Shown piece by piece: positions 21,921 through 35,497 of a DNA stretch of 64,000 nucleotides; within the stretch, counting starts at the first letter, position 1; every line of letters starts with the position of its first letter. Where the stretch lies: assembly GCA_024500155.1 (NCBI GenBank), contig CM044874.1, forward strand, positions 71,285,795-71,349,794, in the 5' to 3' direction. This DNA is from Chenopodium formosanum. Its lineage: Eukaryota > Streptophyta > Magnoliopsida > Caryophyllales > Amaranthaceae. The notes beneath the pieces were generated by a model. It saw only the letters and a list, made by a program, of their open reading frames with translations. It had not been told where the DNA came from and made no database searches. The position numbers and the translations under genes were made by a program.

Positions 21921-22403
21921 TGCTGTCCAATTTGCCCCTATATTTGTACTGCCATTTCCTTATCTACAGTGCTGTGACTGCTTTGCCCTCGAAAAAATGC
22001 ATGTGAAAGCACTTGCCAACTCACTGGCCACGTGTAGGGGTGGGTATAACGTGTCGGTTTCATCTTTGCTTGATTCTGGACAGTTACCGTTGCTAATCAT
22101 TGATCCAATTTCAGCCTTGCTTGATTTTTGGACGCTTACCGTTACTAATCGATGATTCAATTCGAGCTTACTTGCGATTTGCATGAATCTAAGGCTCGAT
22201 TAGAGTTTAGTTTGATTTCTGGACACTTACCGTTGCTGATTAGTGATTCAATTAGAACTTGCTTGCGATTTGCATGAATTGTAAGGTTAATTCCTCGATT
22301 TTATTTATTTGTTTGCTTAGCTGATTACTTTTTGTCTATGGTTATTTCTTTGTTTAACTATTGATTAATGTACTTTTGTGGGATTTACAGCAGTTCATCT
22401 ATT
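21921..22403 (+). repeat. 483-bp direct repeat A2
   Basis: The second copy of A1, with only scattered substitutions. It continues rightward into unique Helitron sequence, so A2 is the likely original context and A1-plus-insert the addition. Confidence 0.85.
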
Positions 22404-23820
22404 GTGAAAATGGATTTGGGAGGACTTAATTGTTTGATCCTTTTTATGGTGAGCTTCTTAGTTATCCATTGATCTATTGCTTTGCATGATGTGTGACCGG
22501 GTTTAAAAGAGATTAGGCTATTTTTTGGTTTGCTCAAGTGTTGGGAAGTGCGGTTAATGTTTTAGTTTTGAGAGGATTAATTTGCTGTTTGGCTTTTCAA
22601 ATCAAAATTAAATCATTTTAATTTGTGGTTGCAGCTGTTGTTCAAGTGTTGGGAAGTGGGATTAAGATATGTAAAAAAAATACCTTTCTATTTTTTGAAA
22701 AAAGCAGATTGTTCATTTTTCCTTTTTGTGAACTATATTAGATTCTGTATATTTAGTTTGGGGTGTCATGATTGCTTTATTTGATTTTTGCTAAGGCCTT
22801 TCACACAATTTTTGCTTTTACAGCTGTTTCTTTTATGCTGGCTGCAGCTCAGGCTTTTACCCAGTGGTTTTAAGATGGTGAACTTTATTAGCCATCGGTC
22901 TAACAGTTTCATACCAATGGGTAAATGCTTTTCTCTTCTAAGCCAATATTGATACAAGGCTCATCTAATTACCTGCTATGCATGGCTTAGTTTGTTTGCA
23001 TTTGTTTGTCTTCTACTGCTTTGTGTTAGCATAAATTAAGGATAGAAGCCAGTTCATCTGGTCTCCCTCATCTTCATTTTGCAGCAAACACAAAAACAAA
23101 AAAAAAAAAAAAAAAAAGCCTACACACATCATAGCATATTCCCATGGAGGAGGTTACATTAGAGGTAATCATGGAATTGGATAGAGGCTTCTTTGCTGTA
23201 GTAATGACATTACATCTCTGGAAAACTAATCTTTGATATCACTGACCATGAACAAAGAACATATATGAACTTGCTTGAAGGATTTCTTCAGAATCATGAC
23301 ATTTTTAGTCACTGACCATGAACACAAAACATATATGCACTTGCTTGAAGGATTTCTTCAGAATCATGACATTTTTAAACTTGACAAATTGATTACATTG
23401 TTTGGATTTACTTGGCATGGTTAAATTGGTAGCCATTATTAAAATTAATTGGCTTCTGTGCACACAATATTTCACTAGCTTGGTTGCTTAACAAACTTCG
23501 TGTGATTTATTGAACAGCAGTTAGTTTAAGTATAGTCCATATATTAGTTATGAAGTAAAGATTTAGTGCATTTGTGTCGGTAAAGGATGGCTAATTAGCC
23601 TGGCATTTTTGTGTGTGGGCTGTCTTTTTTATTCTTCTTTCGTAAAGTGAGTGTGGAATCTGGAATTTGTAACATGGGCTACCTTAAGCTATGGTTTACA
23701 TGTTTATATTGTTGATGATAAATCATGCAATTGTGATTGTAAAAAGGATCAGTTTTTGGTGAAGATATTGGTTATTAATTTTGCTTTTTGCTATTTCTGT
23801 TGCAGAGTTATGAGCTTGCA
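22404..23820 (+). other. leader/intron region before the dsRNA-binding-like gene
   Basis: No coding frame. It has a 70-bp tandem duplication (23239-23308 and 23309-23376, beginning TCACTGACCATGAACA), a GTGTTGGGAAGTG motif repeated near 22535 and 22640, and an acceptor TTGCAG at 23800-23805 that would start the first coding exon. Confidence 0.4.
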
Positions 23821-25493
23821 ATGGGTGGAGGTGCAGGTTCTCCTGTAAGTACTCTATTATTTACAGTTATGTTGATTTGCTTTGTTTTTTCTGGAAAGGG
23901 GGTTTGGAGAATTGTATTGCATTGCTGTTTTTGTTCAAGTGTTGGTTTGGATGGTTTTAGTTAGTATGTGATGATTATGTTGTGTTATCTATATCATGTG
24001 TTACATGCTTTGGTGGGTTTGTTTGTTTTTGTTTTTGTTGCCTTATCAAAGGACCAGCTATATTGATTTACTGTTTTGTGTATTATGTGTGGCTTGGCTT
24101 GGTAAGTTGTTGTATTAGTTAGTATGTGGAGAATCCTTTGTTGTTTTAAATGGGGTATGTTTTGTATGCTTTAGTAACCATCTGTGTTGTTCTTTTGTGA
24201 TATAATCGCATTAGCTATTTAGATGATTTTGTTGTGTGCGCTTGATTTAAATTAGCCTCTGTCTGTGTCTTCCATTTTGTGATGTAACCAGCTTTGTTCA
24301 GGGTAATGTCTTGCGTGCTTTGGTAATCAGCTTTGTTGTTCTTATGTGATGTAATTGCAAGAACTATTTAGCTTGTTTTTATGTTTACCATGCATTAGCC
24401 TTGCTTCTGTCTCTGTCTTCCAACAACACATGTTTCACTACCTTACACCTGTAGCTCAAGTGATTAGATGTCCCTGCACCAGTGTTAGCTGCAACAGCAT
24501 GTTTCTTATGTTATGGTATGCACACAGGTGGGTGGTCCTGCCACTCGAAAAGTGTCTATTTCTTTTTCCTGCCTGCTCCAGCAAGTTGTGGAGTATCTGA
24601 AAATTCCTCAGCCAGCTTACTACTTGGTTGATGCAAGGAAGAATGCTGTGAAGGTTGTCGTGGAGACTGACCCAGGCTTGGGTTTCTATGTTTACGAGGG
24701 TGGCCCAGCTAAAACAGTAGGAGAATCGCGTGAAATAGCTGCTGAAAAAGGCGTTCGTTCACTCCGGATGGAGTACGACATTCAGGTTGAGGATTTGACT
24801 TCTAAGAAAATTAAGAAGCTCCAACGCTGTGAATTTCTCTACCAGATGAAACGCATTGAGCTCGAGTCAATGGAAAGGGGGGCAGGGAAGGTGCCAGTCA
24901 AGTGGCCAGATGTGCCAAACCACAAGCGTTGCAAGAAATATGTGTGCATTGATTACATGGATGTTCTGCGCACTCTAACTGTGGAGACTAAAGCACGTGT
25001 TTCAGCTGTGAACACTTTCAAGCTTGGACCAGAAAAGTTTATTTCATGGCTTACGATTTATGCTCCTACAATTGCTACTGGAATGGAGTGTGTTTTTAGT
25101 GGTACTCGTGCTGACTGCAAGGCTACCAAACAAGAGGCTGCTAGGAGAGCTGTAGATTTCCTGTGCACTGCATTCAATCTTGACATAGTTGATTTGAACT
25201 ATGGCAATGGGGTTTATGCTGGTATTAAGTGTTCCTTGGCTAGGGAAAGTTACTCAGCGGCTAAAGAACGTGTATTGGGGATTCAAGGTGCTCTGCACTT
25301 AGCTCCTTTTTTAGGTGAAGATGGCTGCATAACACCTAAGTCTGCTGTGCACAGGATTCCAACACCTGCTCTTCCTCCACCTCCACCTCGCAAGCCAAAA
25401 GCTAGGCCATCTTTTGGGGGCCGCTTCACTCATGAACCATTTGCAGTTCCTCCTGAGTTGGACACCTTATTTAAGCGGAGGAAGTTTGATTAG
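23821..25493 (+). CDS. Helitron-borne protein with two dsRNA-binding-like domains
   Basis: Two coding exons, 23821-23844 and 24528-25493, with an intron using GTAAGT and ACACAG. The join is in frame and gives 329 residues starting MGGGAGSPVGG. Two alpha-beta-beta-beta-alpha stretches resemble dsRNA-binding domains. The first is about residues 20-88 (LLQQVVEYL, FYVYEGGPAKT, ESREIAAEKGVRSL). The second is about 145-222 (MECVFSGTRADC, KATKQEAARRAVDFL). A proline run (PPPPPRKPKARP) and a basic end (FKRRKFD), possibly a nuclear signal, follow. There are no stops or frameshifts, and codon use is ordinary for a plant gene. It ends 0.6 kb before RepHel on the same strand. The dsRNA-binding assignment is by fold pattern, not by a search. 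A captured host gene is the main alternative to a Helitron accessory gene. Confidence 0.6.
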
Positions 25494-26131
25494 GCATCAG
25501 ACTGAAGCTGCATAAGACCTTGTTTTGCTGGCTTACATGTTTTGTTTGTCTGTTCCTGTAGGGCCTTAGATATGGCATATTAGCTTAGTGTGCTTCTTGT
25601 ATTCCAGCTTATTTTGTGCTGCTTTATGTGTTAGTTTTATTGGCAAGACATGGTGGATGTTTCCCCAAAATTTAATGTACTTCAGCCTTTTGAGCTTTGA
25701 TTAATGAAGTCTAATTTTCTTGCCATTGATCGTATTTTATGAAAATTCTTGTTCTATTGTTAAGTATGCACAGCATGGTTAAGGATTAGATTTTTTCAAT
25801 TTGATCAGAGTTCAAATTTCCCTTTACAGGTTATATAGCTGCAGATGCATTGTAACATTGTTCCATTTTTCAAAAGCCTCTGCAACGCCTATTTGCAACT
25901 TCTTGCTGTCACTAGCTCAGTTTATATTCTCACTATGCGTACATCCGAGTTCCTTTGCATGTTTCATTTGTCTTTCATGCTATTAGAAGCATCTTATAGA
26001 TTAACTATTACTATTAGGCTGCAATCATTGTGTTTTGTTTTTTTAAAATAAGTATGTTTTCTTGGTATCCAGATCGTGCTTTGGTTAAAAAAAAACCCTT
26101 GCAAAAAAAACGGGTTAGCAAACGTTTACAG
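25494..26131 (+). other. spacer between the dsRNA-binding-like gene and RepHel
   Basis: AT-rich, probably a 3' UTR followed by the RepHel promoter/leader. An acceptor-like GTTTACAG lies at 26124-26131, just before the first possible RepHel coding exon. No other feature is seen. Confidence 0.4.
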
Positions 26132-29100
26132 ATGATACAAGCTATGTCTCAGACCCCTGCTCCTATGAGGTGTTAGCTTGTTTTCCTTATTGCATGCTAA
26201 ATAGATATTTTTGTTGCTCTGAATTTTTAGGTCTTTGCTTGTTTTTAGCAAGATTTTCCAATTGTTCAATGTAGGGAGTTGGATGAAACAAGTTCTGCCA
26301 CACATCAGCAGCAAGAGGCTGGACAGATTGAGCCTGAAGTTGCTTATGTAGGGCATTCTACCAACATAGTGGCTGGAAATTCAGCTGTCCAGTTTAACAG
26401 TAAGCAAAGTTGTTTATGTTTGGTATTTGCAATATTTGGCAGAATTAACTGAGTGAGGTTAGAGACTGAGCTAGGTAAAACAACTACGCAGGCTGCCTAT
26501 GTTTAGATAGCATTAAGGTAAAGTTTATTGTAGCTATGATTATTTAGCTCTGCATTTGAATAGCAAATTTTTCGTTTACAGGCCCACACCTTTTGGCTGC
26601 TGATTCAACTGTAGCTAACATAGCACAGGCTGTGAGGACAGATATTAGCAGCGCTCCCTCAGAGCGGTTCATGTTGTATAGGCAACTTCCTGAGAATTCA
26701 AGGTCTAGCAAACGTAAGCGAGCACTATCAGCTACGGAACAAGAACCTGTGTCAGTGAGGTGCTTTACTTTTGCTTACCACAAGAACACATGACTTGCTA
26801 TATTTCTGTGTTTCTATTGATGTTGGTGTTATGCTGTTTTTCCGTTTGCTATACAGAGAAATAGGTGGAACAAGTACCCAAGGCAGCAAAAAAACCCAGG
26901 GAACAAAACAAACACAGGAAAAAAACAACAGTAAGGCTTCCTTAAATCAAACTTTGTTTTTTAAAGCTTCTTTGTCCATTTGAAAGCAGGTTAATGGTCA
27001 GGTTTATTTGTTACTAAAATAGTCAGCTCATTGCATACAGAAAACTTACTCAGTTATATGAGACAGATTAAGTGAATATTATATGATGCCTAATTACATT
27101 AGACCAACTTAAACACTAAATGTTTAGTGTTTCTTTAACTTAACATGTCATTTTCATATCACAGAGAAAAATACTGCAGCTTCTCAAAAAAAAAGAGTCA
27201 AGCAAGCCACAGTTAAAAAGCCCAGTACGTTTTCCTATGCATATTTTTACTGAGTTATTTGCTTATTTTCTGTAATGTACTATGCTGATCGATTGGCTTG
27301 GCATGCTTGGTTGAATATCAGAACCTCCAGCAGCTGTTGTTGGCTTGAAATTGCCTGCAGCACCTCTGAAACTGAAATCCCCTTCCATTTGCCCACATTG
27401 CAGTGCAAAAAAATTTGAACATGAATCGCTTCATTTCTGCTGTGGAAATGGATCTGTTAAACTAGCCACTAATGAATACCCCCCTGCACTGTATAGACTT
27501 TTAACATCTGATGAGGAAGATGCATTACACTTCAGACAATACATTCGATTATATAACAACTTATTTGCATTTAGCTCATTAGGTGGTAGATATGATGGCA
27601 GCATACACAAAGGAATATATGTTTTTAAATTGCATGGACAAATTTATCATAACTTGCCTGATTTAATCCCTGATGAACTAGGCCCTAGATATTTACAACT
27701 CTATTTTTATGATGGCCAATTTGAGTCAGCTGCTAGAGTAGATTGCTTTAAACAAGTAAGACAAGATATTATAGACATACTTATGGAAGTATCTGCTCAA
27801 AATCCTTACGCTCGCTTTTTCAGATCATTAAAAGACCTTGACATTCAAGAAGATACACAAATTACTATCAATAAAAACACTGTTTTAGACCAGCGGGTTT
27901 ATAATGCACCCACAACAGATGAAGTGGCTGCGATTTGGCCTGAAAACAGTTCATCAAGCGAGTCCAATGGCCCATACATCACAGTCAGAGGAAAGGCAAC
28001 AGATTCTCATCGCATATACCATAATTATGGATGCTATGATCCCTTGCAGTATCCACTTCTATTCCCACATGGTGATTGTGGCTGGGGTCAGGGTCTTGCC
28101 AAAGACAGCGGTTCAGGAGAGCAGCAAACAGACCCCATTACATCTTCAGCAGTGCATACAGAGGAAGATGCCCTTGCAGAGGAAGCTAACCGTGAGTTTC
28201 GTCTGCCTGAAGTTTTATTGCAGAGTGTCTTTTTCATTTTATGTTGCTGTTCACACACATCATGCTTCTATAAATGCAGGTTTAGCGGATGCAGGTGGTG
28301 CTTCAACTCGGCATATTTCTGCCCGTGAGTACTATGCTTACAAATTGCAATGCCGCCCAAACAATATGCTCCTGCGTGCAGGCCGATGTTTGCAGCAATA
28401 TATAGTTGACATGTATGTGAAGATTGAGAATACACGTTTAGACTACTTTCGCCACAATCAGCAAACAATCAGAGCTGATTTGTATCAGGGGATTTTGGAT
28501 TCCATTGAAAGTGGTGAAACAAATCCCACAAATGTTGGACGACGAGTTATTCTGCCCCCAACCTTTATTGGTGGTCCACGAGACATGAAGCGGCGTTACC
28601 TGAATGCCATGGCTTTGGTTCAACGCTTTGGCAAGCCTGATTTGTTTCTCACCATCACTTGTAATGCAAACTGGCTAGAGAGCAAAGCAGAACTAGCTCC
28701 TGGAGAAGCAGCTCAGAACCGACCAGAACTTGTTGCCCGTATATTTCGATCAAAATTAATCTGTTTAAAAAAACAAATCATGAAGAAAGAAATTTTCGGG
28801 AAAGTGGCTGCTATGATATATGTCATTGAATTTCAAAAAAGAGGTCTTCCACATGCACATTTCCTTATTATCTTGAAACCTGATTACAAATTGAAAACAC
28901 CTTCTGATTTTGATCGATTTGTATCTGCTAAGCTACCACCCCACAGCTCCCCAGATCTTCGGAAAATAATAGTGCGCCATATGATGCATGGCCCCTGTGG
29001 AGAAGCAAACCCTAAATGTGCATGTATGGTTGCGAAAGATGATAACTCTGCCTCATGCAAATATGGCTACCCAAAACAATTCTTAGAAGAAACAACAAAC

Positions 29101-32100
29101 TATAATGATGGATATCCAGTGTACAAGAGACAAGATACAGGAGAAAGTGTACGAATTCGAGGTTCAAACCTTGATAATCGCTGGGTTATTCCATACAACC
29201 CATACCTTTCCGCGTTGTTTGACTGTCACCTCAATGTAGAAGTTTGCTCATCTATTCAGGCTGTTAAGTACTTATACAAATATGTTTACAAAGGGCATGA
29301 CAGAGTATCTTTTAATGTTGTTGGTGAAGAAACTCAAGCCGTAGATGAAATTCAACGATTTTAGTCTGGACGATGGGTTTCACCATGTGAGGCAGCTTGG
29401 AAGATTTTTGGCTTTGACTTATTTGAGATGCACCCCCCTGTACAACACCTTGCAGTGCATTTGGAAAACATGCAAACAGTTCAATTAAGAAGTCATGAGC
29501 AGCTTGATTCTGTGGTGTTGAATGAACGAAGATCGAGAACTCAACTAACAGAATTCTTCAAAGCAAATGCAGCCTCACCTCGAGGTACATGATATCTTTA
29601 TAGGGCTGGCAAAAACTGACCCGACCCGAAAACCCGACCCGAACCCGACACGAAAAGAGCGGGTTAGGGTTGAGATTTTTGACCCGGAAACTTAAATGGG
29701 TTGACACGAACCCGAACCCGAAATTAAATGGGTTAGGTTAAGGTTGAATATCTCAACCCGAAAACGACCCACCTAACCCGAAAAAAAAATTCAGGTCAAT
29801 ATCAGGTCGGGTCAACCCGAACCCGACCTGATAACTCGAAATAAATTAAGTTACAAAACCAAAAAAAATCGGAAAAACCTTCTAATGGGCCAGCCCAATA
29901 AACTAAAGAGGCTCCATATATACTATCAAAACCCTAAATCCTCTTCATTTCCCTCATTTCATTCAGCCGTTTTCAACCTTCTCTCTCTTAAATTTTCTCT
30001 GTCCTCAAAAACACTAAAATCCATTAGACATTGTTGAATCCGAATACTCCGTCATTGTTGAATTCGAGTTTTCTCCTCTCTTCTCACTCTCATACGGTAT
30101 TTAACTATTGTTTTCATGCTTCTTCTAATTTATGAATTTATGCGAATAGATCTTGTTAGTTTACAAGTATACTAATTATTCTTGCTAATTTATGAATTTA
30201 TGCGAATTGATCTTGTTAGTTTATGTATTTTTGTTGTTTATTTTTGCTAATTTATGAATTTATGTGAATTGGTCTTGCTAGTTCATGTATTTTTGTTGTT
30301 TATTTTGCTAATTTATGAATTTATGCGTTCTTAATTGTTCATTTTCAGCATAATCTGTTCGAAATTGTTCTGTTTTAAATTATTTTAATTCTGCATGCTC
30401 TTGTAACTGTTAGTTTCCTTTTCTTGTGACTGAAACGCATGTTATCATATGAGGTTTAATTATTCATTATTCTAATTTATGAATTAAATGCATGTTATGA
30501 GATTTAATTAGTCTTGTGACTTGTGACTGTTATGTTGGCAGGAAGTAATGTCCAACGAATCATGTTCAATTGGAAATGCTTGGTGGATCAATTAGAGGTG
30601 GAGAACAAGAATGATACGCCCCATAATGACCCGATCTTGATCCAATTGCAAGCCATATTGAATCCCTAATCTGATTTGAGAACTAGAAATTTGAACTTGT
30701 GTTTTTGAAACTTGGTTTGTAATTTGTTAAGTACACTCTTGGTTTGTAATTAATAATTAGGTATCGTACTTAACTATGCGTTTTATTTTGGACTATTTGT
30801 TAGGATTGAAGCACTAAATGTTTGAACCTTTGCTCTGTTTGCCTGAAAATATAAGGGTTAGAAAAATTTAGGTGGTTTGAAACTTTGAAAAATTAGAGGT
30901 CATTTTCAGATCAATTTCAGGTTAATTTCAGGTTAACATAACCTTATTTAAACCCAAATAAAAATTCAGGTCAAATAAGGTCATTTTCAGGTTGACCCGA
31001 ACCTGAAAAAATCAGGTTCAGGTTGAGGTTTTCAACCCAAAATGTTAAACGGATCAGGTTCAGGTCAGGGGGTAGCTGACCCGAAATCAGCTAACCCGAA
31101 CACGGACCCGACCCGACCTGATCCGATTGCCAGCCCTATATCTTTATAGTGAATTCATTGAACATTACAGGTGGGATGCCACTGCAAAGGCATGGTTTCA
31201 GAGACAGAACAAGAAACTGGTCATCGGTCGGCTGGCATGTGTTACACCTGCAGAAGGAGAGCGTTTCTTTTTGCGGCTGCTTCTTGGCAATATACGCAAC
31301 CCTAAATCGTTTTCTGACCTCCGGACTGTGAATGGAGTGCTATGTGCCACTTTCCATGAAGCAGCTATTAAAAGAGGGCTCTTTGAAGAAGACAATGTTG
31401 TCTATGCTTGTTTGTCTGAAGCTGCAGAAATTCATATGCCAGGAGCCTTACGTCGGCTATTTGCAGCTGTGTTGGTCTTCTGCGCTCCGAGCAACCCACG
31501 TACACTATGGTAGCACTTCTATAATGATTTATCTGATGACTTTAGGTATACCTTTCCACAAAATGAAAGGCAAGTTTTGCTGCAGACAGTACAGTCAGCT
31601 GAGAAACACTTAGAGTCAATGGGCAAGTCATTGGCTCATTTTCAGCTTGAACATCTACAAGAAGAAATGCCAGAAGAACTACAGAGGACAAAAGATATTA
31701 TTGATGCTTTGGATACACCTATTCCTCAAGAATCAATTGATTGTAGAGATCAGCTAAATTCAGCTCAACAAATTGCCTTTGACAAAATCATTTCTCATGT
31801 TCAAGCACAAAAGCCTGGTTGTTTCTTTGTTGATGGCCCTGGAGGGACTGGAAAGACCTTTCTGTACAATGCTCTGTATGCAGAAGTGCGCTTGGCAGGG
31901 AAAATTGTGCTTCCGACGGCAACATCAGGAATAGCTGCAGCAAATATACCTTCTGGCAGGACAGCACACTCACGATTTAAAATTCCACTTGATTCAGAAA
32001 CATCGCTCGCTTGTGATGTTCCTAAACAAGGCAGCTTAGCTGCTTTGATTAAAGAGACAGCATTGATTATCTGGGATGAAGCTTCAATGGCAAGAAAAGA

Positions 32101-33154
32101 GAACATTGAATCTGTTGAGCTCCTGCTCCGCGATCTCTGTGATCCAGATCAGCCATTTGGTGGAAAAGTTGTAGTCTTTGGTGGAGATTTCAGGCAGGTT
32201 TTACCAGTTGTTCCTCACAAGACTCAAAGAGAAGCTGTTGCAACAAGCCTAGTTACTTCACATATTTGGCCCTGGTTACAAAAGCTACATCTAACTGAAA
32301 ACATTAGAGCCAAAGCAGATCCCCCATATGCATCTTTTTTGCTGGGTTTGGGAAATGGCGAGCTTCAGGCAACTGAGAATGCTTTTGTGAAGGTTCCTCC
32401 TCACATTGTCAATTATTATCAAAAAACCGAGGAACCTATTGGTTATCTAGCTGCTGCTGCTTTCCCTGAATTGCAACATCCTGCCTTTACACCAGATATT
32501 TTCACAGAAAGAGCAATCCTAACCCCATTAAATGATGCAGTAGACTCAATCAATAATTTCCTGATTGACAAGTTCCCAGGAGAAGCAGTTGTTTATAAAA
32601 GTTTTGATAGCATTCTAGATGATAATTGTGCTATCTACCCAACAGAGTTCTTGAACCAGCTTGCCCCAGGTGGTATGACACCACACGAGTTGGTCCTAAA
32701 AGTTAACAGTCCAGTAATCTTGCTGAGGAATATTGATCCGGCTGATGGCCTGTGCAATGGCACACGTCTCATATGCAAGTATTTCAGAAGAAATGTTATT
32801 GTTTGTTCAATAGCAATTGGTCATCGTAAAGGAGAGCTTGTATTCATCCATCGTGTCAACCTCCGGCCTCCATCATCAGCAAAATATCCGATTCAGTTTG
32901 AGCGTATACAATTTCCTCTGAAGCTCAGTTTTGCAATGACTATCAACAAATCTCAAGGGCAAACACTAAGCCAAGTTATGATTTATCTCCCACAACCATG
33001 TTTCTCACATGGTCAATTGTATGTTGCATTGTCAAGGGCTAAGAAATCGGAGAAAGTGACTGTGATCACACCCCAGCCTGCTGAAGTTCACAACACACCA
33101 GTTCTGAAAAACATTGTGGCTTATGATGTCTTGCGACTATCTGGCATAACATGA
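26132..33154 (+). pseudogene. Helitron Rep-helicase (RepHel), multi-exon, three stops and a hAT insertion
   Basis: Frame-consistent exons are 26132-26169 (first one least certain), 26275-26399, 26582-26759, 26857-26930, 27165-27224, 27322-28191, then 28280 to the end. The N-terminal part is Lys/Gln-rich, then a Cys cluster (CPHC...FCCG), then the Helitron N-terminal domain (YYAYKLQCR, LFLTITCNANW). The Rep HUH motif is PHAH (28849-28860), with two catalytic-type tyrosines in KYLYKYVYKG (29261-29299). A Pif1-like helicase follows: Walker A GPGGTGKT (31837-31860), IIWDEASM, FGGDFRQVLPV, and TINKSQGQTL with YVALSRAKK near the end. In-frame stops sit at 29362 (TAG), 29590 (TGA) and 31511 (TAG). 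A hAT element at 29601-31138 splits the gene; removing it with one target copy restores the frame. The helicase part from 31577 is open. Confidence 0.92.
29601..31138. mobile_element. non-autonomous hAT element, 1538 bp, inside RepHel
   Basis: The termini TAGGGCTGGCAA and TTGCCAGCCCTA are perfect 12-bp inverted repeats. The flanks are a perfect 8-bp duplication TATCTTTA (29593-29600 and 31139-31146). Subterminal regions are packed with CCCGACCCGAA/AACCCGAAC motifs on the left and AGGTCAGG/CAGGTTCAGG motifs on the right. The centre looks like a hAT leader (TTCTCTCTTAAATTTTCTCT, then TTTATGAATTTATGCGAAT repeated four times). Only a tiny remnant frame exists (about 30545-30670), so transposase must come in trans. 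Confidence 0.92.
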
Positions 33155-35497
33155 TATAATATAATGCAGGTATTCTGGGATTGCTTCTATACTTATTCAT
33201 AAAAACAAACAGCTTTTTCTTTTTACTAATTTAATTTTGCTATCCTATTATGCAGATTTGATGTTGTAGATCTTTAGAGCATCATTTTGGTATATAAAGC
33301 TTTTTTTTTAAATATTTATTTTACAATCATTATTGATATATAAATATGCAATATTATTGAAATGCCTTGCAGTGTGTTAGAACCACTATTGTTCTGTTAA
33401 TTTACATGCTTCTATTCAAATTGCAGCAACACTATTGGACAGGGTTACTTGGTAGGAACATACTTTACATGTACATTTCTATTTTCTGTTGCAATTATTG
33501 ATTCACAAACATGCTTTGACTAAGCAAAAAAATGATATTCAATGCACATCTATTGTATAATGCTCAGCGCAAACAAAACATACTACCAAGAATTTAAAAA
33601 TAATTTGGATATAATTGTTATTAAACTAGATGTTGAGCTGATGTAGTAAATAATGAGCTAAAGTTTTCTATGAAATTACAAATACTAGGGAAAAAAAAAA
33701 CAGCAGGATCAAATACTGTCTTATTTCAATTTTTTTTACAGTAGGCCTAGAATAGCTACTACAATCTCATTTGTTGAAAAACCCTTTTTTTTTTTTTCCC
33801 CTTATTACATTGTTGTATATAGTGCCCCTTCATTCTATCACCCTCAAGACAGTAAAGAAACATACTTTCAACTTAACAGAATAACCTTATTAACTGGTGG
33901 ACAATACATTGATTCAAATCATGAATACTTTTAGTGCAACCCTTTCTTAGTCTTTCAAACGAGTCATCCTCAAGCTTTAAAAAAATGCTTTTTCCCTAGA
34001 TAACTATAATTATAACAACACTTCTTTTTCAGCTGCACCCATCAAGCATCACAATAACAACAGATAATACTTAAATCCTAGGTTTATATGTGGCCCACAA
34101 TGATGATTTCCAAAAAGAAACTTCTCCTATTTTAAATTCACATAACATCTTTCTTTTTATAGCTAAATTAGATCAGTGATTGATTGCTCTATTATCTACT
34201 TGCACATGTAACCTTAGTTTATTTCACTACAAACAGCCTATTAACCACTAGACACAACTATGTTTTAGTGCCTATGCTTTTATTACTTATAATATCACTT
34301 TAGATTTTGCTTGTATAATTATTACTCTGCAGATTTCCTTGGGAGAGATTACTTACTACATCTTTTTATTCAATAGACAGTAAGCTGTATCAGGACATTC
34401 TAATAACCACTAAATTATAAAGGCCCTTCAGCTTTAACTTGTCAATAGGCTATTTGCTATTTAAGATTCTTATACTTCAACAGAGCATTTACTCTCCTTC
34501 TATTCTCTGCTGCTTTGCTCTGCTGTTCCCGTCTACCCCCAAATTCTGCCTGCCATTCCAGTTGAAGAAGGTAAGCACTTTAATGATGCTTTGCTGAACT
34601 TAACATCAACTTATGCATTAACTTCTTTTCTTCTCATTTATTTACCTGCATGCAATAAAACTATCTGAATTGCTTTTCATGTGGCCTTCTGTTAATCTGA
34701 ATTGCATATCACACATGTTTTAATTAGCTATTTATTTGTGCTTGCTTTGCATTCAGACACCCTATATAGCTATTTTACATGCAGTTCTTTACACAGAAAA
34801 ATCTCATCCTTTAAAATTTACTATCATCTTGCCAGTAGTTAAGCCACATGTACACACTTATTTTGTATTATGCCTTATATTGTTGCCTATATAGAAAATT
34901 CTTATCTTTTTAAGCTTATTATCATCTTACCAGTTACTAGGCCACATGTACAGCAGTTATTTTGACTTATGCCCTTATATTTGTTACCCATGAGTTGAAA
35001 GGACCATGTTCAGTATAATATATGACAAAAACATGTCTTTGAAAAAATTGGTACATGGACATAAAATTATAAAGGGACTTTAGTAGAATCTGTGGTTGAC
35101 CTACTGTTATTAACTATATTAGTAAGAAATACATCTAAAACTTTTAAAAAACCTTACTCTTGACTAAGGGTTGCTGAGAAAGTTGTTTAAAGAAATAACA
35201 TCAGCTAATTATATGACAAGCTGTATATTATGATATAAATCAGCTCAAACTACCTATACTATGAACAAAAAGTAAAGTAACCATATTAAAGAAATTCAAG
35301 CTTTCATTTAAACCACACAAGGCTACTTAGAACATTCCACAACCATACACTGAGCACAACTTACTAATCAACAACATAGTACACATAACTAGAAGAAAAA
35401 TATTGTTCATTACTAGAGCAACAACATAAGTCTCTGACTACTTAGAAACACAACTAGATTTAGACTGCAAATGCCTTGCAATGACTTCAGATACTCT
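33155..35497. other. Helitron spacer after RepHel
   Basis: AT-rich, about 2.3 kb, with poly-T runs and no supported frame on either strand. It would hold the RepHel 3' UTR and the end of the convergent minus-strand transcript from 35803. Confidence 0.5.
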
